From Nonomuraea antri (GTDB lineage Bacteria > Actinomycetota > Actinomycetes > Streptosporangiales > Streptosporangiaceae): a DNA stretch of 64,000 nucleotides. Every line of letters starts with the position of its first letter. The first letter of the stretch is position 1. Position numbers and translations under genes: made by a program. Of the stretch, positions 34,295-42,423 are shown in pieces. The stretch covers positions 1-64,000 of the forward strand of contig NZ_JABCPZ010000005.1 of assembly GCF_013283785.1 (NCBI RefSeq), written 5' to 3'. The notes under the pieces were generated by a model, which was given only the letters and a program-made list of their open reading frames with translations, did no database searches and was not told the origin of the DNA.

Positions 34295-36517
34295 ATGAAG
34301 CGATGGGGGGATTTGTCGCAGGAAACGGCTGATCACCTTGCTGCCGGATCCGTGCTAGATCATGCAGAGATGGCGGTGGTGGTCACCGACCGTTTCAGCA
34401 ATCTCCTCTACTGGAACCCGTTCGCGGAGAAACTGTTCGGCCGTCCGGGCAAGAGCGCCGCGCGCGATACGTCCGTGTTGTCGCTCGGCATCATGGAGAA
34501 GGATCACCCGCTGGCCGTCGAGCTGGCCAAGCACGTGCTCAAGGGCGGCGTGTGGGAGGGCACGTTCGACGTCAAGCGCGGCGACGGCACGATCGTCTAC
34601 GTGCGCGCGCAGGCGGTGCCGCTGCGGCACGCGTCCGGCTCGGTGACGGGCATCGTCATCCTGGCCAGGGAGGCGCTGCGCAGCAACGAACGCGAGAAGG
34701 ACCGCTTCGGCCTGCTCGAACGCATCGGCGAGCGGCTGGCGGGCTCCCTCTACGTCGAGGAGACGCTCAAGCGGGTCGCCGAGATGCTCGTGCCGCAGTT
34801 CGCCGACCACTGCTTCATCGAGCTGATGGAGGGCGACAGGCTCGTCCGCCGGGTCTCACAGCACGTGCAGGGGTGGAATCCGCCGTCGGGAACATGGATG
34901 CCGGTGGGCGCGGAGATCCGCTACCCCTCCGGCCACTACGCCGACACCGCCATGCGCCGCCAGGAGACCATCCTGGTGGAGGACTTCGCGACCAGCAGCT
35001 TCCCGATCCCGCACGAAGGCAGCGCCCGGCTGTGCGGTGAGATCGGCATGAGCTCGGCCATCGTGGCCCCCCTGTGCGTGCGCGGCGAGACACTCGGCCT
35101 GATGTACCTGGGCCTGTCCAACCTGACCGACCGCCGCAGCCCCCACTACGACGCCTTCGACCGCGACTTCGTCGGCGCGATCGCCACCCGGGTGGCGCTG
35201 GCCATCGACAACGCGCTGCTGTTCGAGGAAGAGCGGCACACCGCCGAGTCCTTTCAGAAGCACCTGCTGCCCAGGGCGCTGCCCCAGCTCGACGGCCTGG
35301 AGATCGCGGTCCGCTACTACCCGGCCGCGCCGCTGGCCTCCCACGGCCAGGGCATCCAGACCCAGGTGGGCGGCGACTGGTACGACGTCATCCCGCTGTC
35401 GGCCGGCCGCGTCGGCATCGTCATCGGCGACGTGGAGGGCCGGGGCGCCAAGGCCGCGGCCATCATGGGCCAGCTGCGCGCCGCGCTGCGCGCCTTCGCT
35501 CAAGACGACAAGTCGCCCGCCGACATCCTGGCCAGGCTCGACGAGTGGACCCGCATCATCGCCACCCCCGAGCAGGACGACACCGGCGCCGACATCAGCG
35601 TCCCGCCGATCGTGACCTGCCAGTACCTGGTCTACGACGCCTGGTCGCGGCAGCTCTCCTTCGCCAACGCCGGGCACGCGCCGCCGCTGCTGCTGGTCAA
35701 CGGCCAGTGCGTCGAGCTCGACATCGAGGAGGTCGGCCAGCCGCTGGGCGTGCGGGCCAAGGGCATGCACGCCGACCTGGTCTACAAGGAGGAGACCCGC
35801 ACGCTGCCGCCGGGCGCGGCGCTGCTGCTCTACACCGACGGCCTGGTCGACCGGCGCCCGGCCCGCGACGGGCGCATGCCGTCGGAGGCCGAGACGCTGG
35901 GCGTGCTCTGCGAGAAGCTGGCCAAGCTCTCCGACGCCGAGGTGGAGCAGATCGCCGACGCCGCCACGGTCGCGGTGCCCGGCGAGATCGACGACGACAT
36001 GGCCATCCTGGTGGTGCGCTCCAGCGAGATCGACCTCGACGTCGAGGAGCGCACGTTCCCCGCCCAGCCCATCATGGTGGGTGAGGCGCGCCGCATGGCC
36101 TCCGAGGCGTTCTCCGGCTGGAACGTGCCGGAGGAGCGCGCGGAGCTGGCCTGCCTGCTGGTCTCCGAGGTCGTCACCAACGTGGTGCTGCACGCCTCCA
36201 CCGCGAACGTGCCGCGCAGGGAACTGGTCGTGGAAGGGCCGCCGCTGCCGTTCGAGGAGTCCTGGGACATGCCGGGCTTCGAGGACGAAGTGATCAGCGA
36301 CAAGGAGTTCACCCTCCGGCTGCGCAGGGGCGACGAATCGGTCTGGGTCGAGGTGTTCGATCAAGACCTGCGCCTGCCCCGCATCCGCAGCGCCGGCGAG
36401 AACGACGAGGGCGGCCGCGGCCTCTACCTGGTCGACCAGCTCGCGAAGCGCTGGGGTTCGCGTCCCACCAGGGAAGGCAAAGCGGTCTGGTTCGAGATTC
36501 CCACGCGCAGCCGCTGA
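34295..36517 (+). CDS. SpoIIE-type PP2C phosphatase with PAS, GAF and HATPase domains
   Basis: 740 residues from ATG 34295. Order: PAS at ~20-130 (MAVVVTDRFSNLLYWNPFAE, YVRAQAVPLRHASGSVTGIV), GAF at ~150-320 (FGLLERIGERLAGSLYVEET, SSAIVAPLCVRGETLGLMYL), PP2C/SpoIIE at ~330-560 (QKHLLPRALPQLDGLEIAVR, VGGDWYDVIPLSAGRVGIVI, GDVEGRGAKAAAIMGQLRAA, DDMAILVVR), then an anti-sigma-like HATPase at ~580-735 (LLVSEVVTNVVLHAS, GGRGLYLVDQLAKRWG). It would dephosphorylate a STAS protein in response to a small signal, and its own HATPase domain could rephosphorylate one. The STAS protein at 25191 is a candidate partner. Confidence 0.93.
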   Translation: MKRWGDLSQETADHLAAGSVLDHAEMAVVVTDRFSNLLYWNPFAEKLFGRPGKSAARDTSVLSLGIMEKDHPLAVELAKHVLKGGVWEGTFDVKRGDGTIVYVRAQAVPLRHASGSVTGIVILAREALRSNEREKDRFGLLERIGERLAGSLYVEETLKRVAEMLVPQFADHCFIELMEGDRLVRRVSQHVQGWNPPSGTWMPVGAEIRYPSGHYADTAMRRQETILVEDFATSSFPIPHEGSARLCGEIGMSSAIVAPLCVRGETLGLMYLGLSNLTDRRSPHYDAFDRDFVGAIATRVALAIDNALLFEEERHTAESFQKHLLPRALPQLDGLEIAVRYYPAAPLASHGQGIQTQVGGDWYDVIPLSAGRVGIVIGDVEGRGAKAAAIMGQLRAALRAFAQDDKSPADILARLDEWTRIIATPEQDDTGADISVPPIVTCQYLVYDAWSRQLSFANAGHAPPLLLVNGQCVELDIEEVGQPLGVRAKGMHADLVYKEETRTLPPGAALLLYTDGLVDRRPARDGRMPSEAETLGVLCEKLAKLSDAEVEQIADAATVAVPGEIDDDMAILVVRSSEIDLDVEERTFPAQPIMVGEARRMASEAFSGWNVPEERAELACLLVSEVVTNVVLHASTANVPRRELVVEGPPLPFEESWDMPGFEDEVISDKEFTLRLRRGDESVWVEVFDQDLRLPRIRSAGENDEGGRGLYLVDQLAKRWGSRPTREGKAVWFEIPTRSR

Positions 36518-36534
36518 ATGATTCACTCGACCCC

Positions 36535-37308
36535 ATGGAGCTGGCCTTCGAACGCCGGGGCACCGGCGAGCCGCTGATCCTGATCCACGGCATCGGCCAC
36601 CACTGGCAGGCCTGGCTGCCGGTGCTCGACCGGCTGGCCGCCGAGCGCACCGTGATCGCCGTCGACCTGCCGGGGTTCGGGGTGTCTCCCGGGCTGCCCG
36701 ACGGGATCCCGTACACGCCTGAGGCGCTGGCCGACGCGGTGGAATCGTTCTGCGCGCTGCTCGGCATCAGGGAGCCGCACGTCGCGGGCAACTCCCTCGG
36801 CGGGTACGTGGCGCTGGAGCTGGCCTCGCGCGGCGGGGTGCGCACGGCCACCGCGCTGTCGCCGGCCGGGTTCTGGACCGGGCCCGAGCTGCTCTACTGC
36901 CAGGCGGTGCTGCGGGCGATGCGGGCCTCGGCCAGGTCCATGCCGTTCGAGCGGCTCATCCGGACCGCCGAGAATCCGGCGTTGCGCGCGGTGAGCGCGG
37001 GCGTCCTGGTGGCGCGTCCGTCCAGGCTCTCGCCGACGGCGCTGATCGCCGCCTCCCAGGCGCTGGGCGCGGCGGCGGGGTTCGACGAGACGCTGGAGTC
37101 GTTCTCCGGCCTGATGCCGCCCGCGCCGCCCAAGGCGCCGATCACCATCGCCTGGGGCGAGCACGACCGGCTGCTGCCGCGCCGCCAGGCGGTACGCGCG
37201 GCCAAGTGGTCGGGGCAACGGGTGAAGCTGCTCAAAGGGTGCGGGCACGTGCCGATGAGCGACGATCCCGAACTGGTCGCCCGGGTGCTCCTGGAAGCCA
37301 CCGTCTGA
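36535..37308 (+). CDS. Alpha/beta-fold hydrolase
   Basis: 257 residues. Oxyanion His-Gly in LILIHGIGHHWQAWLP, nucleophile elbow GNSLGGY (Ser), acid in AWGEHDRLLPRRQAVRA (Asp) and His in KGCGHVPMSDDPELVA complete the triad. Close in type to esterases/epoxide-hydrolase-like proteins; substrate unknown. It lies 17 bp after the phosphatase gene and is likely cotranscribed. Confidence 0.88.
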   Translation: MELAFERRGTGEPLILIHGIGHHWQAWLPVLDRLAAERTVIAVDLPGFGVSPGLPDGIPYTPEALADAVESFCALLGIREPHVAGNSLGGYVALELASRGGVRTATALSPAGFWTGPELLYCQAVLRAMRASARSMPFERLIRTAENPALRAVSAGVLVARPSRLSPTALIAASQALGAAAGFDETLESFSGLMPPAPPKAPITIAWGEHDRLLPRRQAVRAAKWSGQRVKLLKGCGHVPMSDDPELVARVLLEATV

Positions 37309-37385
37309 GCCGCTGACCTGCGGTTGTAACCCTTTTGTCGGTTCTCGCCAAGCAGGGGTGCGAATCGACGAAGGGAGCTCGACCG

Positions 37386-37937
37386 GTGCGTCGCGAACAG
37401 GCGAAGATCGCCACGGATCCAGTGGCTTTCGAAGCCTTCTACCGGCGGCACGTCGATGCGGTCACCCGTTTCCTGGCCCGCCGCGTCGACGACCCGCACA
37501 CGGTCGCCGACCTGGTGGCGGAGGTGTTCGTGGCGGTGCTCGACTCGGCCCACACCTACCGGGCCGAGCTCGGCACCGAGATCGCCTGGCTCTACGGCGT
37601 GGCGCGCAAGACGATCTCGGCCGAGCGGCGGCGGGCGTACCGGCGGATGATGCTCACGGACCGGGTGAACGGACGGCGTCAGCTCGACACCGACGACCTC
37701 GCCAGGCTCGAGGAACGCATCGACGCGGAACGGGAGTCCAGGCGGGCCTTCGAGGCCATGGCCGAGCTGCCCGAGGGCGAGCGCGCCGTGCTGGAGCTGG
37801 TCGTCATCGACCAGCTCTCGGTCACGGAGGCGGCGCTGGCCCTCGGCATCCGGCAGGGGACCGCCAAGGTACGTCTGCACCGCGCCCGCAACACGCTGCG
37901 CAAGCTGCCCTTCGTCATGGATGGAGCATCTGGATGA
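37386..37937 (+). CDS. ECF RNA polymerase sigma factor
   Basis: 183 residues from GTG 37386, GGGAG eight bases upstream. Sigma-2: FEAFYRRHVDAVTRFLARRV, VADLVAEVFVAVLDSAHTYR, IAWLYGVARKTISAERRRAY. Sigma-4: AMAELPEGERAVLELVVIDQ, LSVTEAALALGIRQGTAKVR, LHRARNTLRK. Its stop overlaps the next gene's ATG (ATGA), so it is coupled to a membrane-anchored partner that probably restrains it. Upstream TGTAACC and a CGTC-like element at 37325 and beyond may be an own-type promoter (weak). Confidence 0.88.
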   Translation: MRREQAKIATDPVAFEAFYRRHVDAVTRFLARRVDDPHTVADLVAEVFVAVLDSAHTYRAELGTEIAWLYGVARKTISAERRRAYRRMMLTDRVNGRRQLDTDDLARLEERIDAERESRRAFEAMAELPEGERAVLELVVIDQLSVTEAALALGIRQGTAKVRLHRARNTLRKLPFVMDGASG

Positions 37938-38518
37938 GATACGAGGAGCAGTTGCTGATGGAACTCAAGGCCGAGATCACGCACCGGGCCGAACGCCGCC
38001 GCCGCCTCACCCGCCGGCTGTACGCCGGAGGGGCGGTGGCCGCGCTGGCCGCCGCGGCGGCGTTCGCGGTGCCGCTGCTGACGGGCACGGAGTCGCCGGC
38101 GTACGCGGTGAGCAAGAAGTCCGACGGGACGATCGGGGTGGAGATCCGCGAGTTCAAGGACGCCGACCGGCTGGAGCAGGACCTACGGGAGGCGGGCGTC
38201 CGAGCGGACGTCACATACATGGGTTCGGGCAAGATGTGCGCGAAGAACCGGGGGGAGATCCGCACGCTGCCCGACGACGCCATCCGCATGCGGCAGGGCG
38301 GCCTGGACATCGACCCCAGGCTCGTCGACGAGAACAGCACGCTGGTGCTGGAGTTCGCCGGGAACGACCGGGCGGACGACACTACTCCGGCGCCGCGGAC
38401 GTGGTGGGTGCTGGCGACGCTGCAGATCGCCGGTGAGGTCGGGCCGTGCACCGTCATCGAGGACCCGACCTGGGACGACCCGGGCGGCCCCGAGGGCCGG
38501 CCGCCGGCCGGGAGCTAG
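37934..38518 (+). CDS. Membrane-anchored partner of the ECF sigma factor
   Basis: 194 residues from ATG 37934 (4-bp overlap with the sigma gene). A cytoplasmic N-tail of ~30 residues (MRYEEQLLMELKAEITHRAE), one TM at ~33-52 (GGAVAALAAAAAFAVPLLTG), then a 140-residue extracytoplasmic domain with two Cys, CAKN and PCTVIED. This is the plan of SigE-type anti-sigma-like membrane proteins, but the N-tail lacks the HxxxCxxC zinc motif of ZAS anti-sigmas. Function as an inhibitor is an inference from coupling and topology. Confidence 0.7.
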   Translation: MRYEEQLLMELKAEITHRAERRRRLTRRLYAGGAVAALAAAAAFAVPLLTGTESPAYAVSKKSDGTIGVEIREFKDADRLEQDLREAGVRADVTYMGSGKMCAKNRGEIRTLPDDAIRMRQGGLDIDPRLVDENSTLVLEFAGNDRADDTTPAPRTWWVLATLQIAGEVGPCTVIEDPTWDDPGGPEGRPPAGS

Positions 38519-38525
38519 CCGGGCG

Positions 38526-38891
38526 TCAGGCCAGGTTGGCGGCCATGCGGCGGAGCACGTCCACGGTGGTGGCGTACTCCTCGGGCGTGAGACCTTCCGC
38601 GGCCTTCCAGCGGAAGGCCCGCACCCGGTCGCTGATCGCCTCGTGCGCGGCCCGGCCGGCGGGGGTGAGCTCGGCGCCGGCCAGCCAGCCCCTGGCGGTC
38701 AGGCCGGCCATCGCGTCGTCCACCCCGGCGAACGGGGCCAGCGCGGTGACCGGGTCGTCTCCGGTGGTGGCCAGCGTGTTGAGCGCCTGCCATTCGCGCC
38801 GGCTCACGCCCTGCGCGGCCAGTTCCCGATCCATGGCCTCGTCGAGCAACGTGTCGAGCCGCTTGGCCCAGTAACCGATCGGCTTGTTCAT
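38526..38891 (-). CDS. MarR-like winged-helix regulator
   Basis: 121 residues from ATG 38891. GYWAKRLDTLLDEAMDRELA then VSRREWQALNTLATTGDDPV, a winged-helix core and RGWLAGAELTPAGRAAHEAI wing as in MarR regulators of the small HTH_20/DUF-type. Its start codon is only 20 bp from that of the divergent MarR gene at 38912 with a palindrome in the gap, so each promoter must lie inside the other gene and the two proteins probably control a common operator. Confidence 0.78.
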   Translation of the reverse strand: MNKPIGYWAKRLDTLLDEAMDRELAAQGVSRREWQALNTLATTGDDPVTALAPFAGVDDAMAGLTARGWLAGAELTPAGRAAHEAISDRVRAFRWKAAEGLTPEEYATTVDVLRRMAANLA

Positions 38892-38898
38892 GCATGTA

Positions 38899-38913
38899 AT
38901 ATAGCAACTATAT
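38899..38913. promoter_or_regulatory. Palindrome between divergent MarR genes
   Basis: ATATAG-CAA-CTATAT: 6-bp perfect arms with a 3-bp centre, filling most of the 20-bp gap between the start codons. It fits a MarR operator. Confidence 0.65.
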
Positions 38914-39361
38914 GTATGAAGACAATGAAGTGGTCGCGGCCGTCGCCGTCGAACGGGCGATGGTGGCGATCAGGCGGCGGCAGAGCAGGCGGGCGCTGGC
39001 CCGCGCGCACGGCGCGCACACGGCGCCGGGCCCGGAGTTCGACGTGCTCGACGTGATCGAGGCCGCCGCCGAGCCGGTGTCGGTGGCCGGCGTGGCGCAG
39101 GCGCTCGGCGTCGACCAGCCGCGGGCGAGCAGGCTCGTCGCGGCGGCCGTGGCGGCGGGCACCGTGCGCAGGCAGGCCGACCAGGCCGACGGGCGGCGGG
39201 CGTGGCTGGTGCTCACCGACGCCGGGCGGGCGGCGCTGGAACAGGCCCACGGCCACCGGCAGGCGGCGTTCGCCGCGGCGATGTCGGAGTGGACGGAGGC
39301 CGAGCGGGCCGAGTTCGCCCGGCTGCTGACCCGGTTCGTCGCCGCCCTGCCCGGCGCCTGA
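38912..39361 (+). CDS. MarR-family transcriptional regulator
   Basis: 149 residues from ATG 38912. AVERAMVAIRRRQSRRALAR, FDVLDVIEAAAEPVSVAGVA, QALGVDQPRASRLVAAAVAA (recognition helix), AGTVRRQADQADGRRAWLVL (wing with the DGR motif) and TDAGRAALEQAHGHRQAAFA are classic MarR. The ATG directly follows the palindrome, so translation probably starts on a leaderless or very short-leader mRNA. The gene's 3' end is repeated downstream. Confidence 0.9.
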   Translation: MYEDNEVVAAVAVERAMVAIRRRQSRRALARAHGAHTAPGPEFDVLDVIEAAAEPVSVAGVAQALGVDQPRASRLVAAAVAAGTVRRQADQADGRRAWLVLTDAGRAALEQAHGHRQAAFAAAMSEWTEAERAEFARLLTRFVAALPGA

Positions 39362-39425
39362 CCACGACTTCGGCGGTCGGCGGAGCGCCTGACCACGACT
39401 TCTGGGGTCAGCGGAGTGTCTGACC
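39354..39425. repeat. 31-bp direct repeat spanning the MarR stop codon
   Basis: GCGCCTGACCACGACTTC starts at 39354 and again at 39385; a shortened copy GTGTCTGACC starts at 39416. The period is exactly 31 bp. The TGA of the MarR gene lies in the first copy, and the stop codon of the small membrane-protein gene on the other strand lies at 39408-39410. Confidence 0.75.
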
Positions 39426-39569
39426 CCAGACCAGCAGCATGGCGATGACGAACACGATCATCACGCCGACGTAGCCCACCGGGCCCAGGCGCAGGGCGCG
39501 GCGCACGCGGTTGAGTCCCCAGGCGAACAGCAACGCCAGGAAGACCAGGAGGATCAGGCCGCTGTCCAT
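39408..39569 (-). CDS. 53-residue membrane protein
   Basis: ATG 39569 to TGA at 39408-39410. Two TM helices: residues ~3-19 (SGLILLVFLALLFAWGL) and ~33-50 (YVGVMIVFVIAMLLVWGQ), with a basic loop NRVRRALRLG between them. The hydrophobicity pattern and loop charge make it a good membrane hairpin. No strong ribosome-binding site is seen. It sits between the MarR gene and the acyl-CoA dehydrogenase gene. Confidence 0.6.
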   Translation of the reverse strand: MDSGLILLVFLALLFAWGLNRVRRALRLGPVGYVGVMIVFVIAMLLVWGQTLR

Positions 39570-39629
39570 GGTGACCAGTATGCGGCGCGACGCCGCTTCC
39601 CGCGCGGGGGAGGCGGCGCCGGATATGGG

Positions 39630-40775
39630 TCAGAAGCCGAAGGACCGGCCGATGATCTCCTTCATGATCTCGGTGGTGCCGCCGTAGATCGTCTGGACGC
39701 GGCTGTCGAGCCAGGCCTTGGCCACCGGGTACTCCATCATGTAGCCGTAACCGCCGTGCAGTTGCAGGCAGCGGTCGATGACCTTGTTCTGCAGCTCGGT
39801 CGTCCACCACTTGGCCTTGGCGGCGTCGACCACGGTGAGCTGCCCGGCGTTCAGCGCCAGGATGCACTTGTCCACGTAGTGGCGGGCGATCTCGGTCTCG
39901 GTGGCCAGCTCGGCCAGCACGAACCGGGTGTTCTGGAACTTGCCGATGCTGCGGCCGAAGGCCTGGCGGGTCCGGCAGTACTCGATGGTCTGCTCCAGCA
40001 CCGCCTCGGCCGCGGCCACCGCCGCCACCGCGATCGACAGGCGCTCCTGCGGGAGGTTGTTCATGAGCTGGATGAAGCCCTCGCCCTCGGCCGGGCCGAG
40101 CCGGTTGGCGACGGGCACGCGCACGTTCTCGAAGAACAACTCGGCCGTGTCCTGCGCCTTCATGCCGACCTTGTCCAGGTTGCGGCCGCGGCCGAAGCCG
40201 TCCATGCCGCGCTCGACCATCAGCAGCGTGGTGCCGCGCGCCCCGGCCTCCGGGTCGGTCTTGGCCACCACGACCACCAGGTCGGCGTTGATGCCGTTGG
40301 TGATGAACGTCTTCTGCCCGTTCAGCACGTAGTGGTCGCCCTCGCGCACCGCCGTGGTCCTGATGCCCTGCAGGTCGCTGCCGGCCCCGGGCTCGGTCAT
40401 GGCGATCGCGGTGATCAGCTCCCCGGTGACGAAGCCGGGCAGCCACCGCTGCTTCTGCTCGTCGTCGGTCAAGTCCACCAGGTACGGCGCCATCACGTCG
40501 TTGTGCAGCGAGAACCCGAGCCCGGACGCCGCGTTCCCGATGATCTCCTCGACGATCACCGCGTTGAACCTGAAGTCCGTGATGCCCGCCCCGCCGTACT
40601 CCTCGGGCACCGAGAAGCCGAACATCCCCAGCTCCCCGGCCTTCTTCCAGACCTCGCGGGGCACGATGCCGTCCTTCTCCCACTGCTCGTGGTGCGGCAC
40701 GACCTCGCGGGCCATGAACTCGCGCACGGTCTCCCGGAACAGCAGGTGTTCCTCGTCGAAGAGGTCTCGCTGCAT
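39630..40775 (-). CDS. Acyl-CoA dehydrogenase (long-chain type)
   Basis: 381 residues. FAD enzyme for the first step of beta-oxidation. N-domain LLFRETVREFMAREVVPHHE, EYGGAGITDFRFNAVIVEEI, the FAD/substrate strands AIAMTEPGAGSDLQGIRTTA, then YGYMMEYPVAKAWLDSRVQT and IYGGTTEIMKEIIGRSFGF. At the usual catalytic position (the E of YEGT) there is a Gly (YGGT); the base is instead in helix G, LPQERLSIAVAAVAAAE, as in the mitochondrial LCAD/IVD type. This is the family's rule, not a defect. Starts at ATG 40775. Confidence 0.92.
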   Translation of the reverse strand: MQRDLFDEEHLLFRETVREFMAREVVPHHEQWEKDGIVPREVWKKAGELGMFGFSVPEEYGGAGITDFRFNAVIVEEIIGNAASGLGFSLHNDVMAPYLVDLTDDEQKQRWLPGFVTGELITAIAMTEPGAGSDLQGIRTTAVREGDHYVLNGQKTFITNGINADLVVVVAKTDPEAGARGTTLLMVERGMDGFGRGRNLDKVGMKAQDTAELFFENVRVPVANRLGPAEGEGFIQLMNNLPQERLSIAVAAVAAAEAVLEQTIEYCRTRQAFGRSIGKFQNTRFVLAELATETEIARHYVDKCILALNAGQLTVVDAAKAKWWTTELQNKVIDRCLQLHGGYGYMMEYPVAKAWLDSRVQTIYGGTTEIMKEIIGRSFGF

Positions 40776-40974
40776 CAGTCGCCTCCCAGCGGATGTCGTG
40801 CACGACAGAATACGATTCTGTTACCCGGAGGTATACCCGGTTTCGGGGGACGGCAGGCTGCTGGGGACACGGGTTCATCACAAGTGCCGGAAGTTGTGGC
40901 GTTAGGCCTGCGTTACAGGTGGTTGCGACCCTAAGATCTACACTCGGTCTATTTGTGTGTGATCGGAGTGTCCC

Positions 40975-42423
40975 GTGACTCGGTGGCGCAAGGCGTTGCT
41001 CGCCGCATCGGTCGGATCCGTGGCTGCCTTAGGTCTAGTGGCGTTGCACAACGCCCCTGCCGCCGCCGCACCCGCCAACCTCGTGGTCAACTACAACTGC
41101 AAGCCTGCTCCGGGAACCACGAGGAGCATCGTCAAGTACGGCGATGTCAAGCTGGAGACGCGGCTCACCTTCGCCACCGACCTGTACAAGGGCGAACCGC
41201 TCAACTTCACCTGGAAGCTCGACCAGATCGGGGTCAACCGCTTCCTGTCGCCCGGCTACTACGAGGCCGGCGGCACGGTGCACGTGGTCGGCAAGGTCGA
41301 GCTCGCGAGCAGCTGGTTCGGGACCGTCAAGCCGCAGGGCGAGGCCACCCAGGCGCAGGCGTTGCGCCCGGAGTCGGTGCTCTCGCTGCCGGAGACGCTC
41401 TCCGACCCCGCGCACATGCATGAGACCGGCACCATCAGCGTCACCCCGAGCGACATCGAGGTCGACTTCCTGCCGCCCGACGGCGCCGCACTCGTCAACG
41501 ACGGCAACGACAACGACAACCCGTCGGATCTGCAGATCCAGTACGGCGGAGCGTGGACGTCGCTGGACGACCGGCCGTCCTCGGAGAACCACGAGCACAA
41601 CGACCTGCACGCGACCAGCCAGTCCGGCGCCTCCGCCGAGCTCAAGTTCGTGGGTACCGGCGTGCAGTACATCGGCCCCAAGGACAAGGACGCGGGCCCG
41701 GTGGACATCTACCTCGACGGCGAGAAGGTGGCCACGGTCAACCCCTCGCGCGACGAGTCCGACGACCCGGTCAACTCCGACCTCGACGGCGGCTTCGTCA
41801 TCTGGGAATCCCCGGTGCCGCTGAAGTACGGCGAGCACACCATCAAGATCGTCAACGCTTCCGCCAAGGAGGCCTGGCTGGACGCGTTCCGGGTGATCAC
41901 CGACTCCTCCCGGGTGCCGACCGGATACCACAAGGCGATCTGCACGCTCATCAGCGACCCGGTCTCCATCGAGGTGACCGTCAAGGAGCGGACGACTCAG
42001 CCGCCGACGAGCAACCCGCCGTCCAGCACTCCGCCGCCCACCAGCGGCGGCCCGACGACGCCTGGGCCGACCACCAACGGTCCGTCCACGCCGCCGCCGA
42101 CCACCAACCACCCCGGTCCCGGGCATCCCAACCCGCACTACACCTGGCCGACCGGACGGCACGTGGCCGTGGCGCCCCCGGCCACCAGCACCACCACGAC
42201 CACGGCCACACCCACGAAGACCGGCGCCACCGCCACCAAGTACGTCAAGGCGCAGGTGGCCAAGACGCCCCAGGGCGGTGTGGACACCGGCGAGGCGCCG
42301 GAGAGCCCGGCGAACGCCCCGTACGGCCTGATGGCCGCCGGATCCGTGATGCTGATCGGCAGTGCCGGCAGTGGGCTGCTGCTGCGCAGGCGTAAGGCCG
42401 CGCACGCGGGAGGAGTGAAGTGA
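40975..42423 (+). CDS. Cell-wall-anchored protein 1 with non-LPXTG sorting signal
   Basis: 482 residues from GTG 40975. A signal peptide (residues 1-32), then an Ig/beta-sandwich-like domain (35-170, Cys42). Residues ~185-310 form a galactose-binding-like module (SGASAELKFVGTGVQYIGPK, VDIYLDGEKVATVN, KYGEHTIKIVN). A Thr/Pro-rich wall-spanning region follows (340-430), then the sorting signal TPQGGVDTG at 431-439, a TM at 449-470 and the basic tail RRRK. The signal is not LPXTG or LAXTG. The next gene, a sortase, overlaps its stop codon by one base. It is inferred to be a surface glycan-binding or adhesive protein. Confidence 0.8.
   Translation: MTRWRKALLAASVGSVAALGLVALHNAPAAAAPANLVVNYNCKPAPGTTRSIVKYGDVKLETRLTFATDLYKGEPLNFTWKLDQIGVNRFLSPGYYEAGGTVHVVGKVELASSWFGTVKPQGEATQAQALRPESVLSLPETLSDPAHMHETGTISVTPSDIEVDFLPPDGAALVNDGNDNDNPSDLQIQYGGAWTSLDDRPSSENHEHNDLHATSQSGASAELKFVGTGVQYIGPKDKDAGPVDIYLDGEKVATVNPSRDESDDPVNSDLDGGFVIWESPVPLKYGEHTIKIVNASAKEAWLDAFRVITDSSRVPTGYHKAICTLISDPVSIEVTVKERTTQPPTSNPPSSTPPPTSGGPTTPGPTTNGPSTPPPTTNHPGPGHPNPHYTWPTGRHVAVAPPATSTTTTTATPTKTGATATKYVKAQVAKTPQGGVDTGEAPESPANAPYGLMAAGSVMLIGSAGSGLLLRRRKAAHAGGVK

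Noticed and set aside
34856-36526. 556-codon minus-strand frame opposite the SpoIIE-type phosphatase
   Set aside because: No domain; the plus-strand protein has PAS, GAF, PP2C and HATPase motifs throughout.
39630-40775. Loss of the catalytic Glu in the acyl-CoA dehydrogenase (YGGT instead of YEGT)
   Set aside because: Expected for the LCAD/IVD-type subfamily, in which the base lies in helix G (PQERLSIA, present here). Not a defective enzyme.
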